This document shows positions 27,089 through 41,270 of a DNA stretch of 64,000 bases, one piece after another. Position numbers and translations under genes: made by a program. Each line of letters starts with the position of its first letter. The first letter of the stretch is position 1. The DNA is from Fistularia commersonii (lineage: Eukaryota; Chordata; Actinopteri; Syngnathiformes; Fistulariidae). The notes under the pieces were generated by a model that was not told the origin of the DNA, did no database searches, and saw only the letters and a program-made list of their open reading frames with translations. Where the stretch lies: contig JBBMNZ010000015.1 in the NCBI GenBank assembly GCA_037954325.1, forward strand, positions 1 to 64,000, written 5' to 3'.

Positions 27089-29905
27089 CAGCTTGATGAA
27101 ATTCAAAAGTTATTATCACTCCTAATCAAAAACGCATCAACTCGGTGAGATAAGCACTTTTTGAACGAATGGCTATATCTTGTGAACCTGAGAAGGGATT
27201 ACACTAAATTTGACATATATTGTGCAGAATCATGTCCTAAACAACATATTTCAACAGCAGAAACCAGCTTGATGAAATTCAAAAGTTATTGCCACTCCTA
27301 ATCAAAAACGATTCAACTCGGTGAGATAAGCACTTTTTGAACGAATGGCTATATCTTGTGAACCTGTGAAGGGATTACACTAAATTTGACATATATTGTG
27401 CAGAATCATGTCCTAAACAACATATTTCAACAGCAGAAACCAGCTTGATGAAATTCAAAAGTTATTGCCACTCCTAATCAAAAAGGATTCAACTCGGTGA
27501 GATAAGCACTTTTTGAACGAATGGCTATATCTTGTGAACCTGTGAAGGGATTACACTAAATTTGACATATATTGTGCAGAATCATGTCCTAAACAACATA
27601 TTTCAACAGCAGAAACCAGCTTGATGAAATTCAAAACTTATTGCCACTCCTAGTCAAAAACTCTCCAAATCGATTAGATAAGTGCTTTTTCACCCTTTGG
27701 CTATATCTTTTAAACTTGTTGCTGGATTACAATGAATTTGACTTATATTTTGCAAAATCATGTCCTAAACAACATATTTCAACAGCAGAAACCAGCTTGA
27801 TGAAATTCAAAAGTTATTATCATTCCTAATCAAAAACGCTTCAACTCGGTGAGATAAGCACTTTTTGAACGAATAGCTATATCTTGTGAACCTGTGAAGG
27901 GATTACAGTAAATTTGACTTATATTGTGCAGAATCATGTCCTAAACAACATATTTCAACAGCAGAAACCAGCTTGATGAAATTCAAAAGTTATTGCCACT
28001 CCTAATCAAAAACGCTTCAACTCGGTGAGATAAGCACTTTTTGAACGAATGGCTATATCTTGTGAACCAGTGAAGGGATTACACTAAATTTGACACATAT
28101 TGTGCAGAATCATGTCCTAAAAAACATATTTCAACAGCAGAAACCAGCTTGATGAAATTCAAAAGTTATTGCCACTCCTAAACAAAAACTCTTCAACTCG
28201 GTGAGATAAGCACTTTTGAACGAATGGCTATATATTGTGAACCTGTGAAGGGATTACACTAAATTTGACATATATTGTGCAGATTCATGTCCTAAACACC
28301 ATATTTCAACAGCAGAAAACAGCTTGATGAAATTCAAAAGTTATTGCCACTCCTAGTCAAAAACACTCCAACTCGATGAGATAAGCGCTTTTTGACACTA
28401 TGGCTATATCTTTCAAACTTGTTGCTGGATTACACTGAATTTGACTTATATTGTGCAGAATCATGTCCTAAACAACATATTTCAACAGCAGAAACCAGCT
28501 TGATGAAATTCAAAAGTTATTATCACTCCTAATCAAAAACGCATCAACTCGGTGAGATAAGCACTTTTTGAACGAATGGCTATATCTTGTGAACCTGAGA
28601 AGGGATTACACTAAATTTGACATATATTGTGCAGAATCATGTCCTAAACAACATATTTCAACAGCAGAAACCAGCTTGATGAAATTCAAAAGTTATTGCC
28701 ACTCCTAATCAAAAACGATTCAACTCGGTGAGATAAGCACTTTTTGAACGAATGGCTATATCTTGTGAACCTGTGAAGGGATTACACTAAATTTGACATA
28801 TATTGTGCAGAATCATGTCCTAAACAACATATTTCAACAGCAGAAACCAGCTTGATGAAATTCAAAAGTTATTGCCACTCCTAATCAAAAAGGATTCAAC
28901 TCGGTGAGATAAGCACTTTTTGAACGAATGGCTATATCTTGTGAACCTGTGAAGGGATTACACTAAATTTGACATATATTGTGCAGAATCATTTCCTAAA
29001 CAACATATTTCAACAGCAGAAACCAGCTTGATGAAATTCAAAACTTATTGCCACTCCTAGTCAAAAACTCTCCAAATCGATTAGATAAGTGCTTTTTCAC
29101 CCTTTGGCTATATCTTTTAAACTTGTTGCTGGATTACAATGAATTTGACTTATATTTTGCAAAATCATGTCCTAAACAACATATTTCAACAGCAGAAACC
29201 AGCTTGATGAAATTCAAAAGTTATTATCATTCCTAATCAAAAACGCTTCAACTCGGTGAGATAAGCACTTTTTGAACGAATAGCTATATCTTGTGAACCT
29301 GTGAAGGGATTACAGTAAAATTGACTTATATTGTGCAGAATCATGTCCTAAACAACATATTTCAACAGCAGAAACCAGCTTGATGAAATTCAAAAGTTAT
29401 TGCCACTCCTAATCAAAAACGCTTCAACTCGGTGAGATAAGCACTTTTTGAACGAATGGCTATATCTTGTGAACCAGTGAAGGGATTACACTAAATTTGA
29501 CACATATTGTGCAGAATCATGTTCTAAAAAACATATTTCAACAGCAGAAACCAGCTTGATGAAATTCAAAAGTTATTGCCACTCCTAAACAAAAACTCTT
29601 CAACTCGGTGAGATAAGCACTTTTGAACGAATGGCTATATATTGTGAACCTGTGAAGGGATTACACTAAATTTGACATATATTGTGCAGATTCATGTCCT
29701 AAACACCATATTTCAACAGCAGAAAACAGCTTGATGAAATTCAAAAGTTATTGCCACTCCTAGTCAAAAACACTCCAACTCGATGAGATAAGCGCTTTTT
29801 GACACTATGGCTATATCTTTCAAACTTGTTGCTGGATTACACTGAATTTGACTTATATTGTGCAGAATCATGTCCTAAACAACATATTTCAACAGCAGAA
29901 ACCAG
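27089..29905. repeat. 8-monomer tandem duplication (2 x 1,407 bp)
   Basis: About 27089-28495 is repeated at 28496-29905. The offset of 1,407 bp holds for AACGCATCAACTCGG, for the open-frame variant (27641 and 29048) and for the unit with CTAAACACCATATTTC. I noticed three substitutions, all in copy 2: CATTTCCTAAAC near 28990, AGTAAAATTGAC near 29315 and CATGTTCTAAAAAAC near 29518. The duplication ends where copy 2 continues with GATGTAATTC and copy 1 with GATGAAATTC. Confidence 0.88.
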
Positions 29906-31482
29906 CTTGATGTAATTCAAAAGTTATTATCACTCCTAATCAAAAACGCTTCAACTCGGTGAGATAAGCACTTTTTGAACGAATGGCTATATCTTGTGAA
30001 CCTGTGAAGGGATTACACGGAATTTGAAATATATCGTGCAGATTCATGTCCTAAACAACATATTTCAACAGCAGAAACCAGCTTGATGAAATTCAAAAGT
30101 TATTACCACTCCTAAACAAAAACACTTCAACTCGGTGAGATAAGCACTTTTGAACGAATGGCTGTATCTTTTGAATCTGGAAGGGATTACACTAAATTTG
30201 ACATAAATTGTGCAAAATCATGTCCTAAACAACATAGTTCAACAGCAGATACCAGCTTGATGAAATTCAAAAGTTATTGCCACTCCTAGTCATAAACGCT
30301 TCAACTCGGTGAGATAAGCGCTTTTTGAACGAATGGCTATATCTTGTGAACCTGTGAAGGGATTACACTGAATTTGACACATATTGTGCAGAATCATGTC
30401 CTAAACAACATATTTCAACAGCAGACACCAGCTTGATGAAATTCAAAAGTTATTGCCACTCCTAGTCAAAAACGCTCCAACCCGATGAGATAAGCGCTTT
30501 TTGACCCTATGGCTATATCTTTCAAACTTGTTGTTGGATTACACTGAATTTGACTTATATTGTGCAGAATCATGTCCTAAACAACATATTTCAACAGCAG
30601 AAACCAGCTTGATGAAATTCAAAAGTTATTATCACTCCTAATCAAAAACGCTTCAACTCGGTGAGATAAGCACTTTTTGAAAGGAATGGCTATATCTTGT
30701 GAACCTGTGAAGGGATTACACTAAATTTGACATATATTGTGCAGAATCATGTCCTAAACAACATATTTCAACAGCAGATGCCAGCTTGATGAAATTCAAA
30801 AGTTATTGCCACTCCTAATCAAAAACGCTTCAACTCGGTGAGATAAGCACTTTTTGAACGAATGGCTATATCTTGTGAACCTGTGAAGGGATTACACTAA
30901 ATTTGACGTATGTTGTGCAGATTCATGTCCTAAACAACATATTTCAACAGCAGAAACCAGCTTGATGAAATTCAAAAGTTATTACCACTCCTGATCAAAA
31001 ACGCTCCAACTCGATGAGATAAGCACTTTTTGAACCTATGGCTATATCTTTCAAACTTGTTGCTGGATTACACTGAATTTGACTTATATTGTGCAGAATC
31101 ATGTCCTAAACAACATATTTCAACAGCAGATGCCAGCTTGATGAAATTCAAAAGTTATTGCCACTCCTAATCAAAAACGCTTCAACTCGGTGAGATAAGC
31201 ACTTTTTGAACGAATGGCTATATCTTGTGAACCTGTGAAGGGATTACACTAAATTTGACGTATGTTGTGCAGATTCATGTCCTAAACAACATATTTCAAC
31301 AGCAGAAACCAGCTTGATGAAATTCAAAAGTTATTACCACTCCTGATCAAAAACGCTCCAACTCGATGAGATAAGCACTTTTTGAACCTATGGCTATATC
31401 TTTCAAACTTGTTGCTGGATTACACTGAATTTGACTTATATTGTGCAGAATCATGTCCTAAACAACATATTTCAACAGCAGA
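29906..31482. repeat. Partial 20-mer copy 4 with a dimer duplication
   Basis: The anchor CGGAATTTGAAATAT at 30018 and the following units reproduce 24331-25500 at an offset of 5,626 bp (32 monomers). Private changes include TTGTTGTTGG near 30529 and a GCGC where others have GCAC near 30318. The two monomers ending the copy are duplicated: about 30779-31130 and 31131-31482, 352 bp apart, both with CAGATGCCAGC and GACGTATGTTGTG. Confidence 0.85.
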
Positions 31483-34300
31483 AACCAGCTATATGAAATT
31501 CAAAAGTTATTGCCACTCCTAATCGAAAACGCTTCAACTCGGTGGGATAAGCACTTTTTGAACGAATGGCTATATCTTTTTAATCTGTGAAGGGATTACA
31601 CTAAATTTGACATATATCGTGCAGAATCATGTCCTAAACAACATATTTCAACAGCAGAAGCCAGCTTGATGAAATTCAAAAGTTATTGCTACTCCTAAAC
31701 AAAAACGCTTCAACTCGTTGAGATAAGCGCTTTTTCACCCTTTGGCTATATCTTTTGAACCTGTGAAGGGATTACATTAAATTTGACATATATTGTGCAG
31801 AATCATGTCCTAAACAACATATTTCAAATGCAGATACCAGCTTGATGAAATTCAAAAGTTATTATCACTCCTAATCAAGAACGCATCAACTCGGTGAGAT
31901 AAGCACTTTTTGAACGAATGGCTATATCTTGTGAACCTGAGAAGGGATTACACTAAATTTGACATATATTGTGCAGAATCATGTCCTAAACAACATATTT
32001 CAACAGCAGAAACCAGCTTGATGAAATTCAAAACTTATTGCCACTCCTAGTCAAAAACGCTCCAAATCGATTAGATAAGTGCTTTTTCACCCTTTGGCTA
32101 TATCTTTTAAACTTGTTGCTGGATTACAATGAATTTGACTTATATTTTGCAAAATCATGTCTTAAACAACATATTTCAACAGCAGAAACCAGCTAAATGA
32201 AATTCAAAAGTTATTGCCACTCCTAATCGAAAACGCTTCAACTCGGTGGGATAAGCACTTTTGAACGAATGGCTATATCTTGTTAATCTGTGAAGGGATT
32301 ACACTAAATTTGACATATATCGTGCAGAATCATGTCCTAAACAACATATTTCAACAGCAGAAGCCAGCTTGATGAAATTCAAAAGTTATTGCTACTCCTA
32401 AACAAAAACGCTTCAACTCGGTGAGATAAGCGCTTTTTCACCCTATGGCTATATCTTTTGAACCTGTGAAGGGATTACATTAAATTTGACATATATTGTG
32501 CAGAATCATGTCCTAAACAACATATTTCAACAGCAGATACCAGCTTGATGAAATTCAAAAGTTATTATCACTCCTAATCAAAAACGCATCAACTCGGTGA
32601 GATAAGCACTTTTTGAACGAATGGCTATATCTTGTGAACCTGAGAAGGGATTACACTAAATTTGACATATATTGTGCAGAATCATGTCCTAAACAACATA
32701 TTTCAACAGCAGAAACCAGCTTGATGAAATTCAAAAGTTATTGCCACTCCTAATCAAAAACGATTCAACTCGGTGAGATAAGCACTTTTTGAACGAATGG
32801 CTATATCTTGTGAACCTGTGAAGGGATTACACTAAATTTGACATATATTGTGCAGAATCATGTCCTAAACAACATATTTCAACAGCAGAAACCAGCTTGA
32901 TGAAATTCAAAACTTATTGCCACTCCTAGTCAAAAACGCTCCAAATCGATTAGATAAGTGCTTTTTCACCCTTTGGCTATATCTTTTAAACTTGTTGCTG
33001 GATTACAATGAATTTGACTTATATTTTGCAAAATCATGTCCTAAACAACATATTTCAACAGCAGAAACCAGCTTGATGAAATTCAAAAGTTATTGCCACT
33101 CCTAATCAAACACGCTTCAACTCGGTGAGATAAGCACTTTTTGAACGAATGGCTATATCTTGTGAACCTGTCAAGGGATTACATTAAATTTGACATATAT
33201 TGTGCAGAATGATGTCCTAAACAACATATTTCAACAGCATATACCAGCTTGATGAAATTCAAAAGTTATTACCACTCCTAATCAAAAACGCATCAACTCG
33301 GTGAGATAAGCACTTTTTGGACAAATGGCTATATCTTGTGAACCTGTGAAGGGATTACACTAAATTTGACATATATTGTGCAGAATCATGTCCTAAACAA
33401 CATATTTCAACAGCAGAAACCAGCTTGATGAAATTCAAAAGTTATTGCCATTCCTAATCAAAAAGGATTCAACTCGGTGAGATAAGCACTTTTTGAACGA
33501 ATGGCTATATCTTGTGAACCTGTGAAGGGATTACACTAAATTTGACATATATATTGCAGATTCATGTCCTAAACAACATATTTCAACAGCAGAAAACAGC
33601 TTGATGAAATTCAAAAGTTATTGACACTCCTAGTAAAAAACGCTCCAACTCGATGAGATAAGCGCTTTTTGACACTATGGCTATATCTTTCAAACTTGTT
33701 GCTGGATTACACTGAATTTGACTTATATTGTGCAGAATCATGTCCTAAACAACATATTTCAACAGCAGAAACCAGCTTGATGTAATTCAAAAGTTTTTAT
33801 CACTCCTAATCAAAAACGCTTCAACTCGGTGAGATAAGCACTTTTTGAAAGGAATGGCTATATCTTGTGAACCTGTTAAGGGATTACACTAAATTTGACA
33901 TATATTGTGCAGAATCATGTCCTAAACAACATATTTCAACAGCAGATGCCAGCTTGATGAAATTCAAAAGTTATTGCCACTCCTAATCAAAAACGCTTCA
34001 ACTCGGTGAGATAAGCACTTTTTGAACGAATGGCTATATCTTGTGAACCTGTGAAGGGATTACACTAAATTTGACGTATGTTGTGCAGATTCATGTCCTA
34101 AACAACATATTTCAACAGCAGAAACCAGCTTGATGAAATTCAAAAGTTATTACCACTCCTGATCAAAAACGCTCCAACTCGATGAGATAAGCACTTTTTG
34201 AACCTATGGCTATATCTTTCAAACTTGTTGCTGGATTACACTGAATTTGACTTATATTGTGCAGAATCATGTCCTAAACAACATATTTCAACAGCAGAAA
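31483..34300. repeat. 8-mer block copy and connecting units
   Basis: 31491-32899 matches the 8-mer blocks at 34307 and 35714, all starting with CAGCTATATGAAATTC. From 32900 to about 33540 the units match 37117-37760 (CAAACACGC, GCAGAATGATGTCC, CAGCATATACC, TTTTTGGACAAATGG). 33541-33840 (ACATATATATTGCAG, AGTAAAAAACG, AAGTTTTTATC) matches 38291-38590. The last part returns to 20-mer content from the unit with TTTTTGAAAGGAATGG at 33847. Confidence 0.83.
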
Positions 34301-37116
34301 CCAGCTATATGAAATTCAAAAGTTATTGCCACTCCTAATCGAAAACGCTTCAACTCGGTGGGATAAGCACTTTTTGAACGAATGGCTATATCTTTTTAAT
34401 CTGTGAAGGGATTACACTAAATTTGACATATATCGTGCAGAATCATGTCCTAAACAACATATTTCAACAGCAGAAGCCAGCTTGATGAAATTCAAAAGTT
34501 ATTGCTACTCCTAAACAAAAACGCTTCAACTCGGTGAGATAAGCGCTTTTTCACCCTATGGCTATATCTTTTGAACCTGTGAAGGGATTACATTAAATTT
34601 GACATATATTGTGCAGAATCATGTCCTAAACAACATATTTCAAATGCAGATACCAGCTTGATGAAATTCAAAAGTTATTATCACTCCTAATCAAGAACGC
34701 ATCAACTCGGTGAGATAAGCACTTTTTGAACGAATGGCTATATCTTGTGAACCTGAGAAGGGATTACACTAAATTTGACATATATTGTGCAGAATCATGT
34801 CCTAAACAACATATTTCAACAGCAGAAACCAGCTTGATGAAATTCAAAACTTATTGCCACTCCTAGTCAAAAACGCTCCAAATCGATTAGATAAGTGCTT
34901 TTTCACCCTTTGGCTATATCTTTTAAACTTGTTGCTGGATTACAATGAATTTGACTTATATTTTGCAAAATCATGTCTTAAACAACATATTTCAACAGCA
35001 GAAACCAGCTAAATGAAATTCAAAAGTTATTGCCACTCCTAATCGAAAACGCTTCAACTCGGTGGGATAAGCACTTTTGAACGAATGGCTATATCTTGTT
35101 AATCTGTGAAGGGATTACACTAAATTTGACATATATCGTGCAGAATCATGTCCTAAACAACATATTTCAACAGCAGAAGCCAGCTTGATGAAATTCAAAA
35201 GTTATTGCTACTCCTAAACAAAAACGCTTCAACTCGGTGAGATAAGCGCTTTTTCACCCTATGGCTATATCTTTTGAACCTGTGAAGGGATTACATTAAA
35301 TTTGACATATATTGTGCAGAATCATGTCCTAAACAACATATTTCAACAGCAGATACCAGCTTGATGAAATTCAAAAGTTATTATCACTCCTAATCAAAAA
35401 CGCATCAACTCGGTGAGATAAGCACTTTTTGAACGAATGGCTATATCTTGTGAACCTGAGAAGGGATTACACTAAATTTGACATATATTGTGCAGAATCA
35501 TGTCCTAAACAACATATTTCAACAGCAGAAACCAGCTTGATGAAATTCAAAAGTTATTGCCACTCCTAATCAAAAACGATTCAACTCGGTGAGATAAGCA
35601 CTTTTTGAACGAATGGCTATATCTTGTGAACCTGTGAAGGGATTACACTAAATTTGACATATATTGTGCAGAATCATGTCCTAAACAACATATTTCAACA
35701 GCAGAAACCAGCTATATGAAATTCAAAAGTTATTGCCACTCCTAATCGAAAACGCTTCAACTCGGTGGGATAAGCACTTTTTGAACGAATGGCTATATCT
35801 TTTTAATCTGTGAAGGGATTACACTAAATTTGACATATATCGTGCAGAATCATGTCCTAAACAACATATTTCAACAGCAGAAGCCAGCTTGATGAAATTC
35901 AAAAGTTATTGCTACTCCTAAACAAAAACGCTTCAACTCGGTGAGATAAGCGCTTTTTCACCCTATGGGTATATCTTTTGAACCTGTGAAGGGATTACAT
36001 TAAATTTGACATATATTGTGCAGAATCATGTCCTAAACAACATATTTCAAATGCAGATACCAGCTTGATGAAATTCAAAAGTTATTATCACTCCTAATCA
36101 AGAACGCATCAACTCGGTGAGATAAGCACTTTTTGAACGAATGGCTATATCTTGTGAACCTGAGAAGGGATTACACTAAATTTGACATATATTGTGCAGA
36201 ATCATGTCCTAAACAACATATTTCAACAGCAGAAACCAGCTTGATGAAATTCAAAACTTATTGCCACTCCTAGTCAAAAACGCTCCAAATCGATTAGATA
36301 AGTGCTTTTTCACCCTTTGGCTATATCTTTTAAACTTGTTGCTGGATTACAATGAATTTGACTTATATTTTGCAAAATCATGTCTTAAACAACATATTTC
36401 AACAGCAGAAACCAGCTAAATGAAATTCAAAAGTTATTGCCACTCCTAATCGAAAACGCTTCAACTCGGTGGGATAAGCACTTTTGAACGAATGGCTATA
36501 TCTTGTTAATCTGTGAAGGGATTACACTAAATTTGACATATATCGTGCAGAATCATGTCCTAAACAACATATTTCAACAGCAGAAGCCAGCTTGATGAAA
36601 TTCAAAAGTTATTGCTACTCCTAAACAAAAACGCTTCAACTCGGTGAGATAAGCGCTTTTTCACCCTATGGCTATATCTTTTGAACCTGTGAAGGGATTA
36701 CATTAAATTTGACATATATTGTGCAGAATCATGTCCTAAACAACATATTTCAACAGCAGATACCAGCTTGATGAAATTCAAAAGTTATTATCACTCCTAA
36801 TCAAAAACGCATCAACTCGGTGAGATAAGCACTTTTTGAACGAATGGCTATATCTTGTGAACCTGAGAAGGGATTACACTAAATTTGACATATATTGTGC
36901 AGAATCATGTCCTAAACAACATATTTCAACAGCAGAAACCAGCTTGATGAAATTCAAAAGTTATTGCCACTCCTAATCAAAAACGATTCAACTCGGTGAG
37001 ATAAGCACTTTTTGAACGAATGGCTATATCTTGTGAACCTGTGAAGGGATTACACTAAATTTGACATATATTGTGCAGAATCATGTCCTAAACAACATAT
37101 TTCAACAGCAGAAACC
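34301..37116. repeat. 8-monomer tandem duplication (2 x 1,407 bp)
   Basis: The marker CAGCTATATGAAATTC occurs at 34301 and 35708, 1,407 bp apart, and the intervening eight units are repeated almost perfectly. The one difference I noticed is CCCTATGGGTATATC near 35965, where the other copy has GGCTATATC. The second copy ends where CAGCTTGATG replaces CAGCTATATG near 37116. A third copy lies at 31491-32899, 2,816 bp to the left of the first. Confidence 0.88.
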
Positions 37117-40100
37117 AGCTTGATGAAATTCAAAACTTATTGCCACTCCTAGTCAAAAACGCTCCAAATCGATTAGATAAGTGCTTTTTCACCCTTTGGC
37201 TATATCTTTTAAACTTGTTGCTGGATTACAATGAATTTGACTTATATTTTGCAAAATCATGTCCTAAACAACATATTTCAACAGCAGAAACCAGCTTGAT
37301 GAAATTCAAAAGTTATTGCCACTCCTAATCAAACACGCTTCAACTCGGTGAGATAAGCACTTTTTGAACGAATGGCTATATCTTGTGAACCTGTCAAGGG
37401 ATTACATTAAATTTGACATATATTGTGCAGAATGATGTCCTAAACAACATATTTCAACAGCATATACCAGCTTGATGAAATTCAAAAGTTATTACCACTC
37501 CTAATCAAAAACGCATCAACTCGGTGAGATAAGCACTTTTTGGACAAATGGCTATATCTTGTGAACCTGTGAAGGGATTACACTAAATTTGACATATATT
37601 GTGCAGAATCATGTCCTAAACAACATATTTCAACAGCAGAAACCAGCTTGATGAAATTCAAAAGTTATTGCCATTCCTAATCAAAAAGGATTCAACTCGG
37701 TGAGATAAGCACTTTTTGAACGAATGGCTATATCTTGTGAACCTGTGAAGGGATTACACTAAATTTGACATATATTGTGCAGAATCATGTCCTAAACAAC
37801 ATATTTCAACAGCAGAAACCAGCTTGATGAAATTCAAAACTTATTGCCACTCCCAGTCAAAAACTCTCCAAATCGATTAGATAAGTGCTTTTTCACCCTT
37901 TGGCTATATCTTTTAAACTTGTTGCTGGATTACAATGAATTTGACTTATATTTTGCAAAATCATGTCCTAAACAACATATTTCAACAGCAGAAACCAGCT
38001 TGATGAAATTCAAAAGTTATTATCACTCCTAATCAAAAACGCTTCAACTCGGTGAGATAAGCACTTTTTGAACGAATAGCTATATCTTGTGAACCTGTGA
38101 AGGGATTACAGTAAATTTGACATATATTGTGCAGAATCATGTCCTAAACAACATATTTCAACAGCAGAAACCAGCTTGATGAAATTCAAAAGTTATTGCC
38201 ACTCCTAATCAAAAACGCTTCAACTCGGTGAGATAAGCACTTTTGAACGAATGGCTATATCTTGTGAACCTGTGTAGGGATTACACTAAATTTGACATAT
38301 ATATTGCAGATTCATGTCCTAAACAACATATTTCAACAGCAGAAAACAGCTTGATGAAATTCAAAAGTTATTGACACTCCTAGTAAAAAACGCTCCAACT
38401 CGATGAGATAAGCGCTTTTTGACACTATGGCTATATCTTTCAAACTTGTTGCTGGATTACACTGAATTTGACTTATATTGTGCAGAATCATGTCCTAAAC
38501 AACATATTTCAACAGCAGAAACCAGCTTGATGTAATTCAAAAGTTTTTATCACTCCTAATCAAAAACGCTTCAACTCGGTGAGATAAGCACTTTTTGAAC
38601 GAATGGCTATATCTTGTGAACCTGTGAAGGGATTACACGGAATTTGAAATATATCGTGCAGAATCATGTCCTAAACAACATATTTCAACAGCAGAAACCA
38701 GCTTGATGAAATTCAAAAGTTATTACCACTCCTAAACAAAAACACTTCAACTCGGTGAGATAAGCACTTTTGAACGAATGGCTGTATCTTTTGAACCTGT
38801 GAAGGGATTACACTAAATTTGACATATATTGTGCAAAATCATGTCCTAAACATCATAGTTCAACAGCAGATACCAGCTTGATGAAATTCAAAAGTTATTG
38901 CCACTCCTAGTCATAAACGCTTCAACTCGGTGAGATAAGCACTTTTTGAACGAATGGCTATATCTTGTGAACCTGTGAAGGGATTACACTGAATTTGACA
39001 CATATTGTGCAGAATCATGTCCTAAACAACATATTTCAACAGCAGATGCCAGCTTGATGAAATTCAAAAGTTATTGCCACTCCTAGTCAAAAACGCTCCA
39101 ACCCGATGAGATAAGCGCTTTTTGACCCTATGGCTATATCTTTCAAACTTGTTGCTGGATTACACTGAATTTGACTTATATTGTGCAGAATCATGTCCTA
39201 AACAACATATTTCAACAGCAGAAACCAGCTTGATGAAATTCAAAAGTTATTATCACTCTAATCAAAAACGCTTCAACTCGGTGAGATAAGCACTTTTTGA
39301 ACGAATGGCTATATCTTGTGAACCTGTGAAGGGATTACACTAAATTTGACATACATTGTGCAGAATCATGTCCTAAACAACATATTTCAACAGCAGATGC
39401 CAGCTTGATGAAATTCAAAAGTTATTGCCACTCCTAATCAAAAACGCTTCAACTCGGTGAGATAAGCACTTTTTGAACGAATGGCTATATCTTGTGAACC
39501 TGTGAAGGGATTACACTAAATTTGACGTATGTTGTGCAGATTCATGTCCTAAACAACATATTTCAACAGCAGAAACCAGCTTGATGAAATTCAAAAGTTA
39601 TTACCACTCCTGATCAAAAACGCTCCAACTCGATGAGATAAGCACTTTTTGAACCTATGGCTATATCTTTCAAACTTGTTGCTGGATTACACTGAATTTG
39701 ACTTATATTGTGCAGAATCATGTCCTAAACAACATATTTCAACAGCAGAAACCAGCTAAATGAAATTCAAAAGTTATTGCCACTCCTAATCGAAAACGCT
39801 TCAACTCGGTGAGATAAGCGCTTTTTCACCCTATGGCTATATCTTTTGAACCTGTGAAGGGATTACATTAAATTTGACATATATTGTGCAGAATCATGTC
39901 CTTAAACAACATATTTCAAATGCAGATACCAGCTTGATGAAATTCAAAAGTTATTATCACTCCTAATCAAGAACGCATCAACTCGGTGAGATAAGCACTT
40001 TTTGAACGAATGGCTATATCTTGTGAACCTGAGAAGGGATTACACCCAAATTTGACATATATTGTGCAGAATCATGTCCTAAACAACATATTTCAACAGC

Positions 40101-41270
40101 AGAAACCAGCTTGATGAAATTCAAAAGTTATTGCCACTCCTAATCAAAAACGATTCAACTCGGTGAGATAAGCACTTTTTGAACGAATGGCTATATCTTG
40201 TGAACCTGTGAAGGGATTACACTAAATTAGACATATATTGTGCAGAATCATGTCCTAAACAACATATTTCAACAGCAGAAACCAGCTTGATGATATTCAA
40301 AACTTATTGCCACTCCTAGTCAAAAACGCTCCAAATCGATTAGATAAGTGCTTTTTCACCCTTTGGCTATATCTTTTAAACTTGTTGCTGGATTACAATG
40401 AATTTGACTTATATTTTGCAAAATCATGTCCTAAACAACATATTTCAACAGCAGAAACCAGCTTGATGAAATTCAAAAGTTATTATCATTCCTAATCAAA
40501 AACGCTTCAACTCGGTGAGATAAGCACTTTTTGAACGAATAGCTATATCTTTGAACCTGTGAAGGGATTACAGTAAATTTGACTTATATTGTGCAGAATC
40601 ATGTCCTAAACAACATATTTCAACAGCAGAAACCAGCTTGATGAAATTCAAAAGTTATTGCCACTCCGAATCAAAAACGCTTCAACTCGGTGAGATAAGC
40701 ACTTTTTGAACGAATGGCTATATCTTGTGAACCAGTGAAGGGATTACACTAAATTTGACATATATTGTGCAGAATCGTGTCCGAAACAACATATTTCAAC
40801 AGCAGAAACCAGCTTGATGAAATTCAAAAGTTATTGCCACTCCTAAACAAAAACTCTTCAACTCGGTGAGATAAGCACTTTTGAACGAATGGCTATATAT
40901 TGTGAACCTGTGTAGGGATTACACTAAATTTGACATATATTGTGCAGATTCATGTCCTAAACACCATATTTCAACAGCAGAAAACAGCTTGATGAAATTC
41001 AAAAGTTATTGCCACTCCTAGTCAAAAACACTCCAACTCGATGAGATAAGCGCTTTTTGACACTATGGCTATATCTTTCAAACTTGTTGCTGGATTACAC
41101 TGAATTTGACTTATATTGTGCAGAATCATGTCCTAAACAACATATTTCAACAGCAGAAACCAGCTTGATGTAATTCAAAAGTTATTATCACTCCTAATCA
41201 AAAACGCTTCACCTCGGTGAGATAAGCACTTTTTGAACGAATGGCTATATCTTGTGAACCTGTGAAGGGA
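37117..41270. repeat. Mosaic of 20-mer parts with a one-monomer deletion
   Basis: 37117-37760 matches 32900-33540. Three units at about 37760-38290 have no partner in that earlier copy; they include the open-frame variant at 37844 whose leading codons read CCACTCCCAG. 38591 onward follows the 20-mer order from the anchor at 38638. Near 39790-39830 one monomer is missing. 40307-40495 is another open-frame unit. Private changes include ACACCCAAATTTG near 40043, TCACTCTAATC near 39254 and CGTGTCCGAAAC near 40778. Confidence 0.8.
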
